From: Lentilactobacillus otakiensis DSM 19908 = JCM 15040
GTDB lineage: Bacteria; Bacillota; Bacilli; Lactobacillales; Lactobacillaceae
Assembly (NCBI RefSeq): GCF_001434145.1
Contig: NZ_AZED01000013.1
Coordinates: forward strand, 106,742 to 170,741
Direction: 5' to 3'
DNA length: 64,000 nucleotides
The notes below the pieces were generated by a model, which did not search any database, was not told where the DNA came from, and saw nothing but the letters and a program-made list of their open reading frames with translations. The translations under genes and the position numbers were made by a program. Shown here in pieces: positions 53,454 to 63,468 of the stretch (positions are counted from its first letter, which is position 1; each line of letters begins with the position of its first letter).

Positions 53454-55643
53454 TTAGTTATTCTTGATCTTTTCTGCTGTCAGGCCCATTGCATTCAAGG
53501 CAACGATAATTGTTGACATTGCCATGACTGCAGCACCAACGGCTGGATCCAGGATAATCCCTGCGAAGGCTAAGACACCGGCAGCCAAAGGAATGGCAAT
53601 GATGTTATAGCCTGCTCCCCACCAAAGGTTTTGAACCATTTTCCGATTGGTAATCTTGGCCAAATCAAGGAAGTGGAGAATGTCACTTGGTTCTGATTTA
53701 ACCAGAATCACATCGGCTGAATCAATTGCCACATCAGTTCCGGCACCAATTGCAACACCAATGTTGGCTTCTGCCAAGCTAGGTGCATCATTAACCCCGT
53801 CGCCGACCATGATGACATGATTGCCCTTGGCTTGATACTCGGAAACAATCTTCTGCTTATCATTTGGAAGTAGACCAGCATGAAATTCATCCAGTCCAAG
53901 TAATCCGGCAACATGTTCGGCTGCCTTCTGATTATCACCAGTCAGCATCACAGGGGTAATCCCGCGTTGCTTCAAGCCGGCGATCAAATTCTTAGCACCA
54001 GACTTGATGGTATCTCCTTCGGCAACCATCCCCAAAACTTGCTTGTCTTGAAGCAGGAAGCTGACAGAGTTACCTTTGGCTGCCCATTGATCGGCAGTCG
54101 CGTCATCAAACGAGATCCCATTTTTAGTTAAATAATTTCCATTCACAATCGTGTAGTTCTGGCCATCAATATCACCAGAAATTCCGACACCAGGAATGTT
54201 TTGTGAGTTTTGAGCAGCTTCAATCTTGATGTCCTTCTCCTCAGCTGCGGCAATAATTGCCTGAGCCAAAGGATGGGTTGAGTTACTCTCAAGTGCAGCC
54301 AGTTTGCTTAACAATGACTGTTCGTCGCTGCCGGCAACTGGTACCAAAGCGTTCACTGTGAATTTACCTTCAGTCAACGTTCCAGTCTTATCCAGCAAAA
54401 CATGGCTGACATGCTGACTGGCTTCAATTGCTTGACGATTTCGAACCAGCAACCCATTCTGGGCACCAATTGAAGTCGAACGCGCAACTACCAAAGGAAT
54501 TGCAACCCCCAAAGCATGAGGACATGCGATCACGAAGACCGTTACCATTCGGGTCAATCCAACCGATAAGCCTTGCGGTAACCATGCGAAAAACGCGATG
54601 ATACCAACTGACAATGCGGCGTAGAACAAATATTTAGCAACCAGATCTGCTCGGTCTTCAGCCTTTGACTTTGACTGCTGAGCTTCTTGAACCATCTTCA
54701 TGACTTGTGACAAGTAACCGGACTCACCAGTTCCAGTAATCTCGACGGTTAATGTTCCGTTGTTATTAGTGGCGCCACCGATGACCTTATCGCCAACATT
54801 TTTGTTAACGGCAGCAGATTCACCGGTAACCAGTGCTTCGTTCACTGTTGATTGCCCATTTGTGATCGTTCCATCAGCAGGAATACTTTCGCCTGAACGA
54901 ACTTGGAACGATTGCCCAACTTGTAAATCAGAAACCTGGACATCTTGCGTTTCACCATTTTCAGTCACTAAATGGGCAGTCTTAGGCAAGAGTGCTGCCA
55001 TTTTTTCAACGGCATCCCCCGCGCCCATCACAGCATTCATTTCCAGCCAATGGCCCAGTAACATGATTAAGATCAAAGTGGCCAGTTCAAATGAGAAGTC
55101 CATTACGTGAGTCGGCGTATGCATCAAGTTATTGGCAATAAAGGCATAAATACTGTAGAAGTATGAAACTGAAATACCTAACGTGATCAAGGTCATCATT
55201 GCAGGTGCTTTACTCTTGACTTCAGCCCATGCACCCTTCAGAAATGGTGATCCGCCATAAAAATACAGCGCGGTATCAAATAACAGAATGGCGATGCCTT
55301 TAATTACGGGGGCGTTGAAATTGATGACCGCGACGTTGAGTCCCATAATTGGCGCTAGCAATAATACTGGAATTGCTAAGACAACTGAAACCCAGAATTT
55401 TTGCTTCAAATTCCCCATGTGCATCATTTGGCCGCCATGCATCATCATGTCGCCGCCCATCTCCATGCCAGACATATCCATGTCGCCATGGTCCATCCTC
55501 ATATCCGAGTGGTCCATGTGGCTCATATCTTGATCCATATTTTTCATATCATGATCCATGTTCATTTTATTGGCATCCATCTTTGAGTGATCCATATCAC
55601 CCATCCCATGGTCCATATTCATATCATCATTATTCTTTGCCAT
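53454..55643 (-). CDS. copB: copper-exporting P1B-type ATPase
   Basis: 729 residues. The first 75 are an unusually Met/His/Asp-rich tail with repeated MDH and DHxxM units, a copper-binding trait of CopB. The membrane motif is CPH (VIACPHALGVAIPLVVARS), which marks the P1B-3 CopB class. DKTGTLTEG (phosphorylation Asp), TGESAAVN, MLTGDNQKAAEHVA and GDGVNDAPSLAEANIGVAIG complete the ATPase set. No CxxC metal-binding domain at the N-terminus. Follows copY after one base. Confidence 0.95.
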   Translation of the reverse strand: MAKNNDDMNMDHGMGDMDHSKMDANKMNMDHDMKNMDQDMSHMDHSDMRMDHGDMDMSGMEMGGDMMMHGGQMMHMGNLKQKFWVSVVLAIPVLLLAPIMGLNVAVINFNAPVIKGIAILLFDTALYFYGGSPFLKGAWAEVKSKAPAMMTLITLGISVSYFYSIYAFIANNLMHTPTHVMDFSFELATLILIMLLGHWLEMNAVMGAGDAVEKMAALLPKTAHLVTENGETQDVQVSDLQVGQSFQVRSGESIPADGTITNGQSTVNEALVTGESAAVNKNVGDKVIGGATNNNGTLTVEITGTGESGYLSQVMKMVQEAQQSKSKAEDRADLVAKYLFYAALSVGIIAFFAWLPQGLSVGLTRMVTVFVIACPHALGVAIPLVVARSTSIGAQNGLLVRNRQAIEASQHVSHVLLDKTGTLTEGKFTVNALVPVAGSDEQSLLSKLAALESNSTHPLAQAIIAAAEEKDIKIEAAQNSQNIPGVGISGDIDGQNYTIVNGNYLTKNGISFDDATADQWAAKGNSVSFLLQDKQVLGMVAEGDTIKSGAKNLIAGLKQRGITPVMLTGDNQKAAEHVAGLLGLDEFHAGLLPNDKQKIVSEYQAKGNHVIMVGDGVNDAPSLAEANIGVAIGAGTDVAIDSADVILVKSEPSDILHFLDLAKITNRKMVQNLWWGAGYNIIAIPLAAGVLAFAGIILDPAVGAAVMAMSTIIVALNAMGLTAEKIKNN

Positions 55644-55644
55644 T

Positions 55645-56088
55645 TCAACTATCCTCCTCGCATGTCATTTTTCCAGGTAGACAATTGCACTGAACCATCT
55701 CTGGGGCATCCTTAGCTTTCTCAGCTAAGATCTGTTGTAGTTCCGCGATATCACTTTTTGAAAGCTCACGAGTCTTAATCACCTGAGCAATTGTCGAACC
55801 AGCTCGCATCGCACACATATGATCAAATAAATCATCAGCTGCCGCAGACATTGATTCTTTCTCCCCGACCACCGGTTTAAATGTATACGGGCGGCTATCG
55901 CCAGTCTGTTCAACAGCATTCTTTTTGATCAAACGATGAAGGAGTGTTTTAGTAGTGGAATCAGACCAACCTTTTAACTCATGCATCGCATCAATCAGTT
56001 CCCGACTGGTGGCTTGCCCCATTGTCCAAATGGCGCGCATCACTTCCCATTCAGAATCGGTAATGGTCACATTTTTTGCATCTATCAT
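55645..56088 (-). CDS. copY: CopY/TcrY-type copper-responsive repressor
   Basis: 147 residues: BlaI/MecI-type winged helix (TDSEWEVMRAIWTMGQATSRELIDAM, STTKTLLHRLIKKN) and a C-terminal Cys hook CNCLPGKMTC. Usual CopY has CxCxxxxCxC; here the third Cys is Met. The ATG at 56088 follows GAGG; an upstream ATG would add 18 residues through the operator. Represses the operon until Cu+ displaces zinc. Confidence 0.92.
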   Translation of the reverse strand: MIDAKNVTITDSEWEVMRAIWTMGQATSRELIDAMHELKGWSDSTTKTLLHRLIKKNAVEQTGDSRPYTFKPVVGEKESMSAAADDLFDHMCAMRAGSTIAQVIKTRELSKSDIAELQQILAEKAKDAPEMVQCNCLPGKMTCEEDS

Positions 56089-56121
56089 TTCATCAACCTC
56101 ATTTTTAATTTGATTTAAGTT

Positions 56122-56161
56122 TACGTTTGTAGCTCTTAACAATTGTTAGTTTACATCTGTA
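56122..56161. promoter_or_regulatory. two cop boxes upstream of copY
   Basis: TACATCTGTA (56152-56161) is a perfect TACANNTGTA site, and TACGTTTGTA (56122-56131) is a one-base variant 30 bases away, the arrangement known for CopY dimers. Confidence 0.85.
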
Positions 56162-56207
56162 ACCTGGAACATGCAACTATTTGTTTTTAAATATTCTATT
56201 AAGCACC

Positions 56208-56245
56208 AAAAAAGACGATCAGGATGCTGTCCCAATCGTCTTTTG
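56208..56245 (-). terminator. terminator after the acetyltransferase at 56256
   Basis: AAAAGACGAT/ATCGTCTTTTG. Confidence 0.75.
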
Positions 56246-56255
56246 TTAACTAAAA

Positions 56256-56753
56256 TTAATTAAAATGTTTTCCCAAAATATCCAAACTTCGTCGTTTTCC
56301 GTCCATCTCGGCGACATCCGGCAAATGCCCCCAGGTTTCAAAGCCGTTGTGTCTGAATAGCTTTTGACTCGGTACGTTGTGACTGAAGATAAAGGCTACT
56401 AGCGCATCTAACCCAAGTCTTGATAGTTCATTGCTGACAAAATCAAGGGCTTGCTGACCTAAACCATGATGTCGAAATTCTGCGTCAATATAGATGCTGA
56501 TCTCTGCTGTATGGTGATATGCAGGTCGACCATAGAACGATTCCAAGCCAACCCACCCAGCAATTTGACCGTCAATTTTCATCACCCACAATGGTCGGGA
56601 GTCATGATTAAATTCATCAAACCAAGGTTGCCGTGATTCAACTGAAACGGGTTCCAAATCTGCTGTTGCCATGCGACTCGGAATAATTTCATTATATATT
56701 TCAACAATTCTAGGTAATTCATTTTGGGTTGCGTATTCAAATTCAATTGTCAT
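56256..56753 (-). CDS. GNAT N-acetyltransferase, PAT-like
   Basis: 165 residues: FEYATQNELPRIVEIYNEII at the start and AEISIYIDAEFRHHGLGQQALDFV as CoA-binding motif A, then FSHNVPSQKLFRHNGFETWGHLPDVAEMDGKRRSLDILGK, resembling phosphinothricin acetyltransferases. Real substrate probably an amino acid or amine. RBS GAGG. Confidence 0.87.
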   Translation of the reverse strand: MTIEFEYATQNELPRIVEIYNEIIPSRMATADLEPVSVESRQPWFDEFNHDSRPLWVMKIDGQIAGWVGLESFYGRPAYHHTAEISIYIDAEFRHHGLGQQALDFVSNELSRLGLDALVAFIFSHNVPSQKLFRHNGFETWGHLPDVAEMDGKRRSLDILGKHFN

Positions 56754-56832
56754 CTCATTGCCTCACATTAATTACTATCTACCAAGTTTATGCCAACCTT
56801 TGCGGCTGTGCAACGTCACGTGGCCATGTAAA

Positions 56833-56866
56833 TAAAAAAGAATCTCACTTCATAAGTGAGATTCTT
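56833..56866 (-). terminator. terminator after the lipoprotein
   Basis: AAGAATCTCACTT/AAGTGAGATTCTT with a T tail on the minus strand. Confidence 0.85.
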
Positions 56867-56876
56867 GTGAGTTAAC

Positions 56877-57704
56877 TTATTTCATGCTGGCGGCCATCCG
56901 AATGGCAACAGCAGGATCATTCGCCTTTAATCGGTAAACAACACTACCAGCTTGCCAGGTAATGACCTGTGATGAACTACCGACATTGAATTTGACAACC
57001 CCTTGTGTGTTGGGTGCTGGCAATGAATAACTTTCAAACATGTCAACACTTGAAATCGCTAATTTCTTAGGCGTGGTGTTATTGACAGGACTACCGTGAA
57101 CACTGATTGACCAATTGCCTTCATTCCAAGAAATATACTGCTGACCAGCACCTGATTGGGTGTGGCCGATGATAGAATGACCGAGGTTCACTTTGGGTAG
57201 GCCTTTGATCTCGGAAGCTGATGTGTAATCCAAATGGCTTTGGGCATCGGAAGCTGAAGAATAGCTACGTTTTGTTAATAACGCATATGGTGTTTCAGCT
57301 TTAATGCTGGCATCATTTAAAGCTAACGCATCATTACCAACACTATAGTAAATATTACTATCGGCTGAATTACCATTATATCTGATGTGAATATTCTTTG
57401 AGGTATCGCTCAACCCAGAATTTTGTGGCAATAACGTATCTGATAATTTACTTGATAGATCTTGTGTCAAAGACGAGAAGTCGTATGATTGACCGTCGGA
57501 TTGAGAATTATTTGCGCCAGAAGTAGTTGAAGCACTTTCTTGGCTAGTCGTACTCGAACTGGTGGCGGAACTGCTTGAACTGCTGGAGTTTTGCATATCA
57601 GTCTTTGACTCATTATTTGAACTTTGCTTACTGGAATTACCATTGCTGCAGCCGACAAGGACCAAGCTGAGTAACAGAATGCCACCTAATTTATAGAGTT
57701 TCAT
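56877..57704 (-). CDS. lipoprotein with Ser-rich linker
   Basis: 275 residues. Lipobox LSLVLVGC at residues 12-19, then a long Ser/Thr/Gln/Asn linker (about 20-75), then a globular domain with alternating strands (NIYYSVGNDALALND, WNEGNWSISVHG, FNVGSSSQVITWQAG). No recognised family. ATG at 57704 behind TTTGGAGGG. 27 bases after the muramidase gene, so they are co-expressed. Confidence 0.82.
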   Translation of the reverse strand: MKLYKLGGILLLSLVLVGCSNGNSSKQSSNNESKTDMQNSSSSSSSATSSSTTSQESASTTSGANNSQSDGQSYDFSSLTQDLSSKLSDTLLPQNSGLSDTSKNIHIRYNGNSADSNIYYSVGNDALALNDASIKAETPYALLTKRSYSSASDAQSHLDYTSASEIKGLPKVNLGHSIIGHTQSGAGQQYISWNEGNWSISVHGSPVNNTTPKKLAISSVDMFESYSLPAPNTQGVVKFNVGSSSQVITWQAGSVVYRLKANDPAVAIRMAASMK

Positions 57705-57731
57705 TGTTTCCCTCCAAATGTTTGACACAGA

Positions 57732-58655
57732 TTATTGGACATAGTTCTTGTTGGCAGTTAAGTAGCGGCCATCTGCCGTTTCAAAGTAATACGAACCAGT
57801 GGAGCGTTTGTGGATCGCGGTCACATTGACTTTGGTACCGGCCTGAACTTTCACAACCCGGTTGGCTTTCTTAAAGCTGGTAGAATCATATAAGTAGATT
57901 TTTTGCGTTGTAGTAACACTTGAGACAACGTCGGTAAAGTATGTTGGTTTAGCAGTATCAGCAGACTGAGCGCCACCGATCCACCAAGTGATTGGCTTGC
58001 TGGAGTTCAAAATGGTACTGGCATCAACAGACTCTTTTAATGCGGGAACGTATTTTTTGTTGGTGTATTGCCAAAGGTCAGTTTGAATGGTTGGCTTTGA
58101 TGAATAGTTTGCAATCCATTGGGCGTCAAAACTTTTCCGTGCAGTATTCGCATGCGATGTCGCAAATGATTGATAAGAATAGAAGATCAGCTTCTTACCG
58201 GTGAGCGAACGCATTTGATTGTACCATGCTTTAACAGCGGAGTTAGTGGAACCGGATGTGACGTCATTTTCTTCGTAGTCCAATACGTAGAACTTGGCAT
58301 TTTTATTGGAATGCTTGTAAAAAACATTAGCTTCATTTCGAGCACTTGCGGCGCTTGTGAAGGTGGCATAATCATACTCACCAAATGGAATGCCGTATTT
58401 AACGTACAAGTTGGTGTTGTTAGTCGCGTATTTGTCTTGATAGTTCGCACCATATTGACGACGATTAATGATAAAAGAAACCTGGCTCTTTAAATTAGAT
58501 ACTTTGGAATCCGTGAGTTTCCCCTGCCATTCCGAAATATCTGGGATCACCGTTGTTGCGGCCGATGCCTTAACTGCACCAAAGATCGATACTGATAAAA
58601 CAACGGTCAAAATCGAAAGAATAATTGTCCGTGCCTTTTTGCTCAATGAACTCAT
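57732..58655 (-). CDS. secreted GH25 muramidase with C-terminal cell-wall module
   Basis: 307 residues. Signal peptide (IILSILTVVLSVSIFGAVKASA), catalytic domain starting VIPDISEWQGKL, with FYVLDYEEND carrying the Asp/Glu catalytic pair near residue 130 and DLWQYTN near 215, all GH25 marks. The last 70 residues (IYLYDSTSFKKANRVVKVQAG...YYFETADGRYLTANKNYV) are an SLAP/SH3-like wall-binding repeat. Cleaves peptidoglycan, probably during division or turnover. First gene of a two-gene operon. Confidence 0.92.
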   Translation of the reverse strand: MSSLSKKARTIILSILTVVLSVSIFGAVKASAATTVIPDISEWQGKLTDSKVSNLKSQVSFIINRRQYGANYQDKYATNNTNLYVKYGIPFGEYDYATFTSAASARNEANVFYKHSNKNAKFYVLDYEENDVTSGSTNSAVKAWYNQMRSLTGKKLIFYSYQSFATSHANTARKSFDAQWIANYSSKPTIQTDLWQYTNKKYVPALKESVDASTILNSSKPITWWIGGAQSADTAKPTYFTDVVSSVTTTQKIYLYDSTSFKKANRVVKVQAGTKVNVTAIHKRSTGSYYFETADGRYLTANKNYVQ

Positions 58656-58933
58656 TCAAAACCACTCCGCATTTATTTATTTGTTTATGCCAAATTCACT
58701 CAGCTAAACAGTTGTCGTTAATTTACTTACCCAACATATGCCGAAATGAGTCCAAACACAACAAGCAGCCTGGTCGAATACTAAAATATTACATTGCTGA
58801 GTGGCGCTGTTAAGCCACTAAATTTGCTTCTTTTCAAGATTATTATAAATGTGTAACATTACTCAAAAAATATGGTCTCCACAATTACTAATGAATAAAT
58901 CGGAATGCTTTACTAGACAGACATTTGCAGATA

Positions 58934-58968
58934 ACAAAAGAGTTCCATCAAGCAGATGAAACTCTTAG
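58934..58968 (-). terminator. terminator after pepN
   Basis: AAGAGTTTCATC/GATGGAACTCTTTT on the minus strand. The rest of 58656-58981 holds only the muramidase promoter region and AT-rich sequence. Confidence 0.8.
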
Positions 58969-58981
58969 GATAATTTCAATT

Positions 58982-61519
58982 CTATTTAACCACATGAGAG
59001 ACTGCAGCATTAACATCCGCCTTTTCAGCCTCAACTAATTGAACACGGCTATCAATGACACTGACATCCATCTTGATTTCCCGTGTCAATCCAGGAGTTG
59101 GAATCTTAGGGACGAAGAATTCTTTGAACTCGGCCAATCGTTGTGATGTGTGGAAAACGCTTGAGATTACGGTAATATAGGTGGCAAACTCCATGTCACC
59201 ACCAACCGTCTCTTCAAGCCACTGCCAGTTATTTCTGATCCAGTCCCAGGCAGCTTGTTCGCCTTCGGTATTAGCCAGAACCCCCCGGAACCATGCCCGC
59301 AGATCTTGTGGTTTAATTGTCTCAGCATCCTCAAACTTGCTGACCAATTTGGCAATCAGTTTTGGATCTGTAGTACGAGTCAAAGCAGCACAAATGTCCT
59401 GCTTGTAACTGGCGTCAGAGGTTTGCCGATAAACAGCCAACAATTGATCAAATAGCTTTTCACTGCCAAAATTCTTCACTTCATTGAAGAGGACAAAGGC
59501 TCGAACATCAGCTGACAAGCCAGCCAGATTATCCTCGTTGCCCTTAAACAGGCTGTGCGCCGAAGCGATGGCATCAGCATTCTCTGCATATAATGATGCA
59601 CCTAAAACGTAAGGACGAGTCAGTTGATCATCATTGGATTCACCATCTTTAGGCACAAATCCCAAACGATCAAGTTGAGCAGAACTGAGCTTATCGAAAA
59701 ATTGTTTGAGTTCCTTTTCTTCTGCTGATTTTGGTGTCACGAATTTCTTTAAATTATTGGCAACCCGATACAAAGCCGCATTAACAATATTTGAATGGCT
59801 GTCAGCAAATCTTGGCAGCAGCGGCACAATGTTGGCATATGAGTTCTTGCGACCATCGGCTAACAAGCGCAGGTCTTGGAGAACCTGAAGTTGTGAAATG
59901 GCATCCAGGTCATCAACATTGTCCAGAATGTCCTTCATCAGCGTTTCATCATATTGAATAATAAAGTGTGAGTTATTGCCGACATTCAAGAAGAATGGTT
60001 TCCCATTTGCTTGGCGAAGTTCCTTATAATCGCCTACAGTCACCGTCTGATCAGCCATAATTTCGGGAACAGCATCGTAATTGCTGTTAAGTGGGATTTG
60101 CCACTTGCGGTCAACGTCCTTACTTTCACCAATGAAGAATTGTTGTTGTGACAAGGTTAATTTGCCGTCTTCGACTTTGGCAGTCACAACTGGATAACCT
60201 GGTTGTTCCAGCCAGGAATTCATAATTGCGCCGACGTTGATGCCTGAAGCATCCCCCAGTGCTGCCCACAAATCAGCACCGGTCGCATTGTGGAACTTAT
60301 GAGCGGCAAAGTAATTCTTCAAGCCCTCGCGTAACGCTTTATCGCCAACCAATGCCCGGGCCATGACTAACATTCTGGCACCTTTGGCATAGACAATCGC
60401 CGAGTCAAAAATCGAATCGATCTCAGCTGGATCTTCAACCTGAACATGGACTGATTGAACGCCATCAGTCGCATCTCGTTGCAGTGCAGCAGGTACATCT
60501 GAAGTTTGGAAGACCTCCCAAATGTGCCAGTCAGGTTCGATGGCATCAATCGCAACATATTCCATCATATTGGCAAAACTTTCGTTCAACCATAAGTCGT
60601 CCCACCACTTCATGGTGACCAAATCTCCGAACCATTGATGGGCCAGTTCATGAGCAATGACAGTGGCAACTAATTGTTTCATTTCAAATGAAGTGTTCTT
60701 AGGATCTAACAATAGGTAGGCTTCTCGATAAGTGACCAAGCCCCAGTTCTCCATGGCGCCGGCAGAGAAGTCTGGTAATGCCAGTTGCCATGAATGAGGA
60801 AGTGGATATGGGGTTTGGTAAAAGTCTTCATAGAATTCAATCGAACGTTTGGCAATGTCCAACGCAAAATCAAGTTCGTCTGCTTTATGCGCTTTGGTTG
60901 CAAAAACGCCAACCTTCACACCGCTCTTGGTAGTGGTTTCTTTGCTCTGCAGCTCCCCGAAGCCAAAGGCAATCAGGTAAGTCGACATTCTCATTGTGGT
61001 GTCAAAGTAGTGAACACCATTTTCAGTGCGGGTTTCGGGCATATTGCTGATAATTGTTTCACCGGCATGTTCGTCGAACTTGATGGCCAAGTCAAAAGTG
61101 GCTTTGGCTTCAGGTTCATCAACACATGGGAAGGCCTGCCGAGCAGCTGTCGTTTCAAATTGAGTGCCAATGATCTGTTTCTTAACGCCGTCAACTTCAT
61201 AATATGAGGGATAAATCCCCATCATCGTGTCGGTCAGTTTGGCATTGAATTTGACTGCTAAGGTCACTTCGCCTGTCTTGGGTAGGTCGATGTTGATTGC
61301 TTCATTATCATCATCTTTCGTGAATGATACATCTGCACCGTCAGCTGTCACTGAGTCGATGTTGAGAAACTTCTGGTGAATGGAAATTGATTGGGTCTTG
61401 GCATCGCCAGTAATTGTTGAAGTACCGGAAAACTGTTTGTTTGCTCGGTTAATGTCCAAGTAAATGTTGTAATGACTTGGTTGAAACTTATTGTAAAAAT
61501 GAGTTAATTGTTCTGCCAT
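58982..61519 (-). CDS. pepN: aminopeptidase N
   Basis: 845 residues, M1 metallopeptidase. Exopeptidase motif GAMENWG (near 255), zinc site HELAHQWFGDLVTMKWWDDLWLNESFA (near 290-315), C-terminal ERAP1-like helical domain. Releases N-terminal residues from peptides in the cytosol; a central part of lactic acid bacterial proteolysis. Size normal. RBS AGGAGG. Confidence 0.97.
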   Translation of the reverse strand: MAEQLTHFYNKFQPSHYNIYLDINRANKQFSGTSTITGDAKTQSISIHQKFLNIDSVTADGADVSFTKDDDNEAINIDLPKTGEVTLAVKFNAKLTDTMMGIYPSYYEVDGVKKQIIGTQFETTAARQAFPCVDEPEAKATFDLAIKFDEHAGETIISNMPETRTENGVHYFDTTMRMSTYLIAFGFGELQSKETTTKSGVKVGVFATKAHKADELDFALDIAKRSIEFYEDFYQTPYPLPHSWQLALPDFSAGAMENWGLVTYREAYLLLDPKNTSFEMKQLVATVIAHELAHQWFGDLVTMKWWDDLWLNESFANMMEYVAIDAIEPDWHIWEVFQTSDVPAALQRDATDGVQSVHVQVEDPAEIDSIFDSAIVYAKGARMLVMARALVGDKALREGLKNYFAAHKFHNATGADLWAALGDASGINVGAIMNSWLEQPGYPVVTAKVEDGKLTLSQQQFFIGESKDVDRKWQIPLNSNYDAVPEIMADQTVTVGDYKELRQANGKPFFLNVGNNSHFIIQYDETLMKDILDNVDDLDAISQLQVLQDLRLLADGRKNSYANIVPLLPRFADSHSNIVNAALYRVANNLKKFVTPKSAEEKELKQFFDKLSSAQLDRLGFVPKDGESNDDQLTRPYVLGASLYAENADAIASAHSLFKGNEDNLAGLSADVRAFVLFNEVKNFGSEKLFDQLLAVYRQTSDASYKQDICAALTRTTDPKLIAKLVSKFEDAETIKPQDLRAWFRGVLANTEGEQAAWDWIRNNWQWLEETVGGDMEFATYITVISSVFHTSQRLAEFKEFFVPKIPTPGLTREIKMDVSVIDSRVQLVEAEKADVNAAVSHVVK

Positions 61520-61658
61520 GAGTTGCCTCCTTGAAAATTTCTTAATTATATTATACGACTCTGAGAATTATGATGGGGAAAATATCGCGACAATCTGGGA
61601 GTGTCTTGCCTGATAAAAAAATAGCTTGTATACTTTAACCGGCAGAGGTTAAGTTGCC

Positions 61659-62405
61659 ATGCAAGTGATTTTTACATATGGACGTCAGCAGATTTGGGTG
61701 CTGGCTTTTTTACTATTTGTCGAGGGGGCAATCATCATTCAAAACACAAAAGCAAAACGCTGGACCGGCCTGATCTCCGGTTTGATCCTCAACGCCTTCG
61801 GAAATGCACTGACCATTTCCGCCAATATGGGAAGCGCGGTTTGGACGGCCTCTGCTGTGAATTACAGCCATTGGTTCAATCTCAACGTTGGCGTTATCCT
61901 GTTTGTCATTGGCTTTCTCAATGCCGTGACTAATCAGATCCTGCTGCGAAGTCCAGACTGGCCACGATTTGTCGGTGAAATTCTGTATGTCTGTTGCTTC
62001 AGTTATTTTGTTAATATTTTTGTCCAAGCCTTTGACGCCACTGGAATTGGTCAGTTGCCAGTTTGGGTTCGGGCACTTCTGTCGTGCTTAGGAATTATCT
62101 TCTTCTGTACTGCAATTTCACTATATCAACGCGCAAATCTTTTGATGCACCCCAACGATGATACCACCAACATTTTGCGCTTTATGTATCTTAATAAGAG
62201 CGCCATTGCCTCGCAGTTAGTTGACTTCATACCGCCGATTATTGCGATGATCATTTCGTTTGCGATCACCAAGAATCTTTATGCTGTCAATATCGGAACC
62301 ATCTTTTCGATTTTATTTAATGGGCTCATCATTCAAACGGCGGATCGCTTGGTTTGGCCAACTTTGAAGCATAACTTCAAAACACTTGGGAATCATAATC
62401 ATTAA
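61659..62405 (+). CDS. YczE/YitT-like integral membrane protein
   Basis: 248 residues with about six membrane segments; NAFGNALTISANMGSAVWTA near residue 47 and GVILFVIGFLNAVTNQILL resemble the YczE/YyaS family, whose role is unsettled. AGAGG stands before the ATG. Followed at 62466 by a DMT-type transporter. Confidence 0.72.
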   Translation: MQVIFTYGRQQIWVLAFLLFVEGAIIIQNTKAKRWTGLISGLILNAFGNALTISANMGSAVWTASAVNYSHWFNLNVGVILFVIGFLNAVTNQILLRSPDWPRFVGEILYVCCFSYFVNIFVQAFDATGIGQLPVWVRALLSCLGIIFFCTAISLYQRANLLMHPNDDTTNILRFMYLNKSAIASQLVDFIPPIIAMIISFAITKNLYAVNIGTIFSILFNGLIIQTADRLVWPTLKHNFKTLGNHNH

Positions 62406-62465
62406 AACCTGACACCATGAATTGCGACAGATTCATGGTTCATTTAATATGAGGAGGATGATTAT

Positions 62466-63365
62466 TTGAAACGTTATGCACCACTGTTCGTTGCCCTTGG
62501 CGCAATCAGTTACGGTATTCCTGGATCATTATTTAAAATGGCACGGGCTGATCAGGTTACCGACAGCTTACTATTAAGTATGACATTTTTAATTGCCTTT
62601 ATCATTTTCTCTTTTGCCCGGAGGCTGCTCAAACCAGATGATCGCTATGTTGCGGATCGAAAGCTCAAATGGTTGGTCATCATTTCCGGGAGCTCCATGG
62701 GGTTCACGAATACCTTTTATCTGTTGTCATTAGCCTACGTTCCAGTGGCAATCGCAGCCGTCATGATGATGCAGTCAGTTTGGCTCTCGATTGCCATCTC
62801 GTGTTTAATACACCGTCAGTTTCCGACCGTCACCCAAGCAATCAGTGTCATCACAATTTTGATTGGCACTGTATTAGCCACGGGTCTATTCCCACTCCAT
62901 CAAAATGTTTCGTGGAAAGGAATGGGACTCAGCTTTCTTTCAGCCCTCGCCTATGCTTTGACGATTCAATTTACCGGCAATGTTGGGTCCAACCTCCATC
63001 CGCTCACCAAAGCGCAACTCATGAGTGGTGGCGCTTTGATCGTAATTTTAGTCATCTGGCTGCCGACTATTTTACCAGTTCATCACTTGATCACTGGTAT
63101 TCAATGGGGCGGGATCACATCATTCTTTGCAATGCTGCTGCCCCTTACCTGCTTCTCGTTCTTCATGCCCCACTTATCATTAGGCATTGGGCCAATCATT
63201 TCATCATTAGAATTACCATCTTCGGTTGTATTTGCCTTCATATTGTTGGGAGAAGCCGTTACCATCAGCCAAATCGTGGGGGTTTGTTTAATTATTCTAG
63301 CTGTCATCCTTTCCAACATTTTGCCGTTTCGACTTCATGGACAATACCAACAAATGCGCCCATAA
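62466..63365 (+). CDS. EamA/DMT-family transporter
   Basis: 299 residues, ten membrane segments in two five-helix repeats: YGIPGSLFKMARADQ in the first and SALAYALTIQFTGNVGS in the second, ending with LPSSVVFAFILLGEAVTISQIVGVCLIILAVILSN, the EamA end motif. Exports small metabolites. TTG start behind AGGAGG. Confidence 0.87.
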   Translation: MKRYAPLFVALGAISYGIPGSLFKMARADQVTDSLLLSMTFLIAFIIFSFARRLLKPDDRYVADRKLKWLVIISGSSMGFTNTFYLLSLAYVPVAIAAVMMMQSVWLSIAISCLIHRQFPTVTQAISVITILIGTVLATGLFPLHQNVSWKGMGLSFLSALAYALTIQFTGNVGSNLHPLTKAQLMSGGALIVILVIWLPTILPVHHLITGIQWGGITSFFAMLLPLTCFSFFMPHLSLGIGPIISSLELPSSVVFAFILLGEAVTISQIVGVCLIILAVILSNILPFRLHGQYQQMRP

Positions 63366-63468
63366 AATATTGACCATATTCATTAAATACCCTTGCATCT
63401 CGACTAAAGTATGGTAAATTTAACTTGAATTGATTGATTGCCATTCAACAAGGAAAGGAACCTTAACG

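Noticed and set aside
55401..55586. His-rich frame on the plus strand opposite the copB N-terminus
   Set aside because: It is the reverse complement of the Met/His/Asp repeats of CopB; composition explains it.
62669..63373. Long frame overlapping the EamA transporter
   Set aside because: Same strand, different frame, His/Ser/Cys-rich shadow; the transporter frame has all family motifs and a good start.
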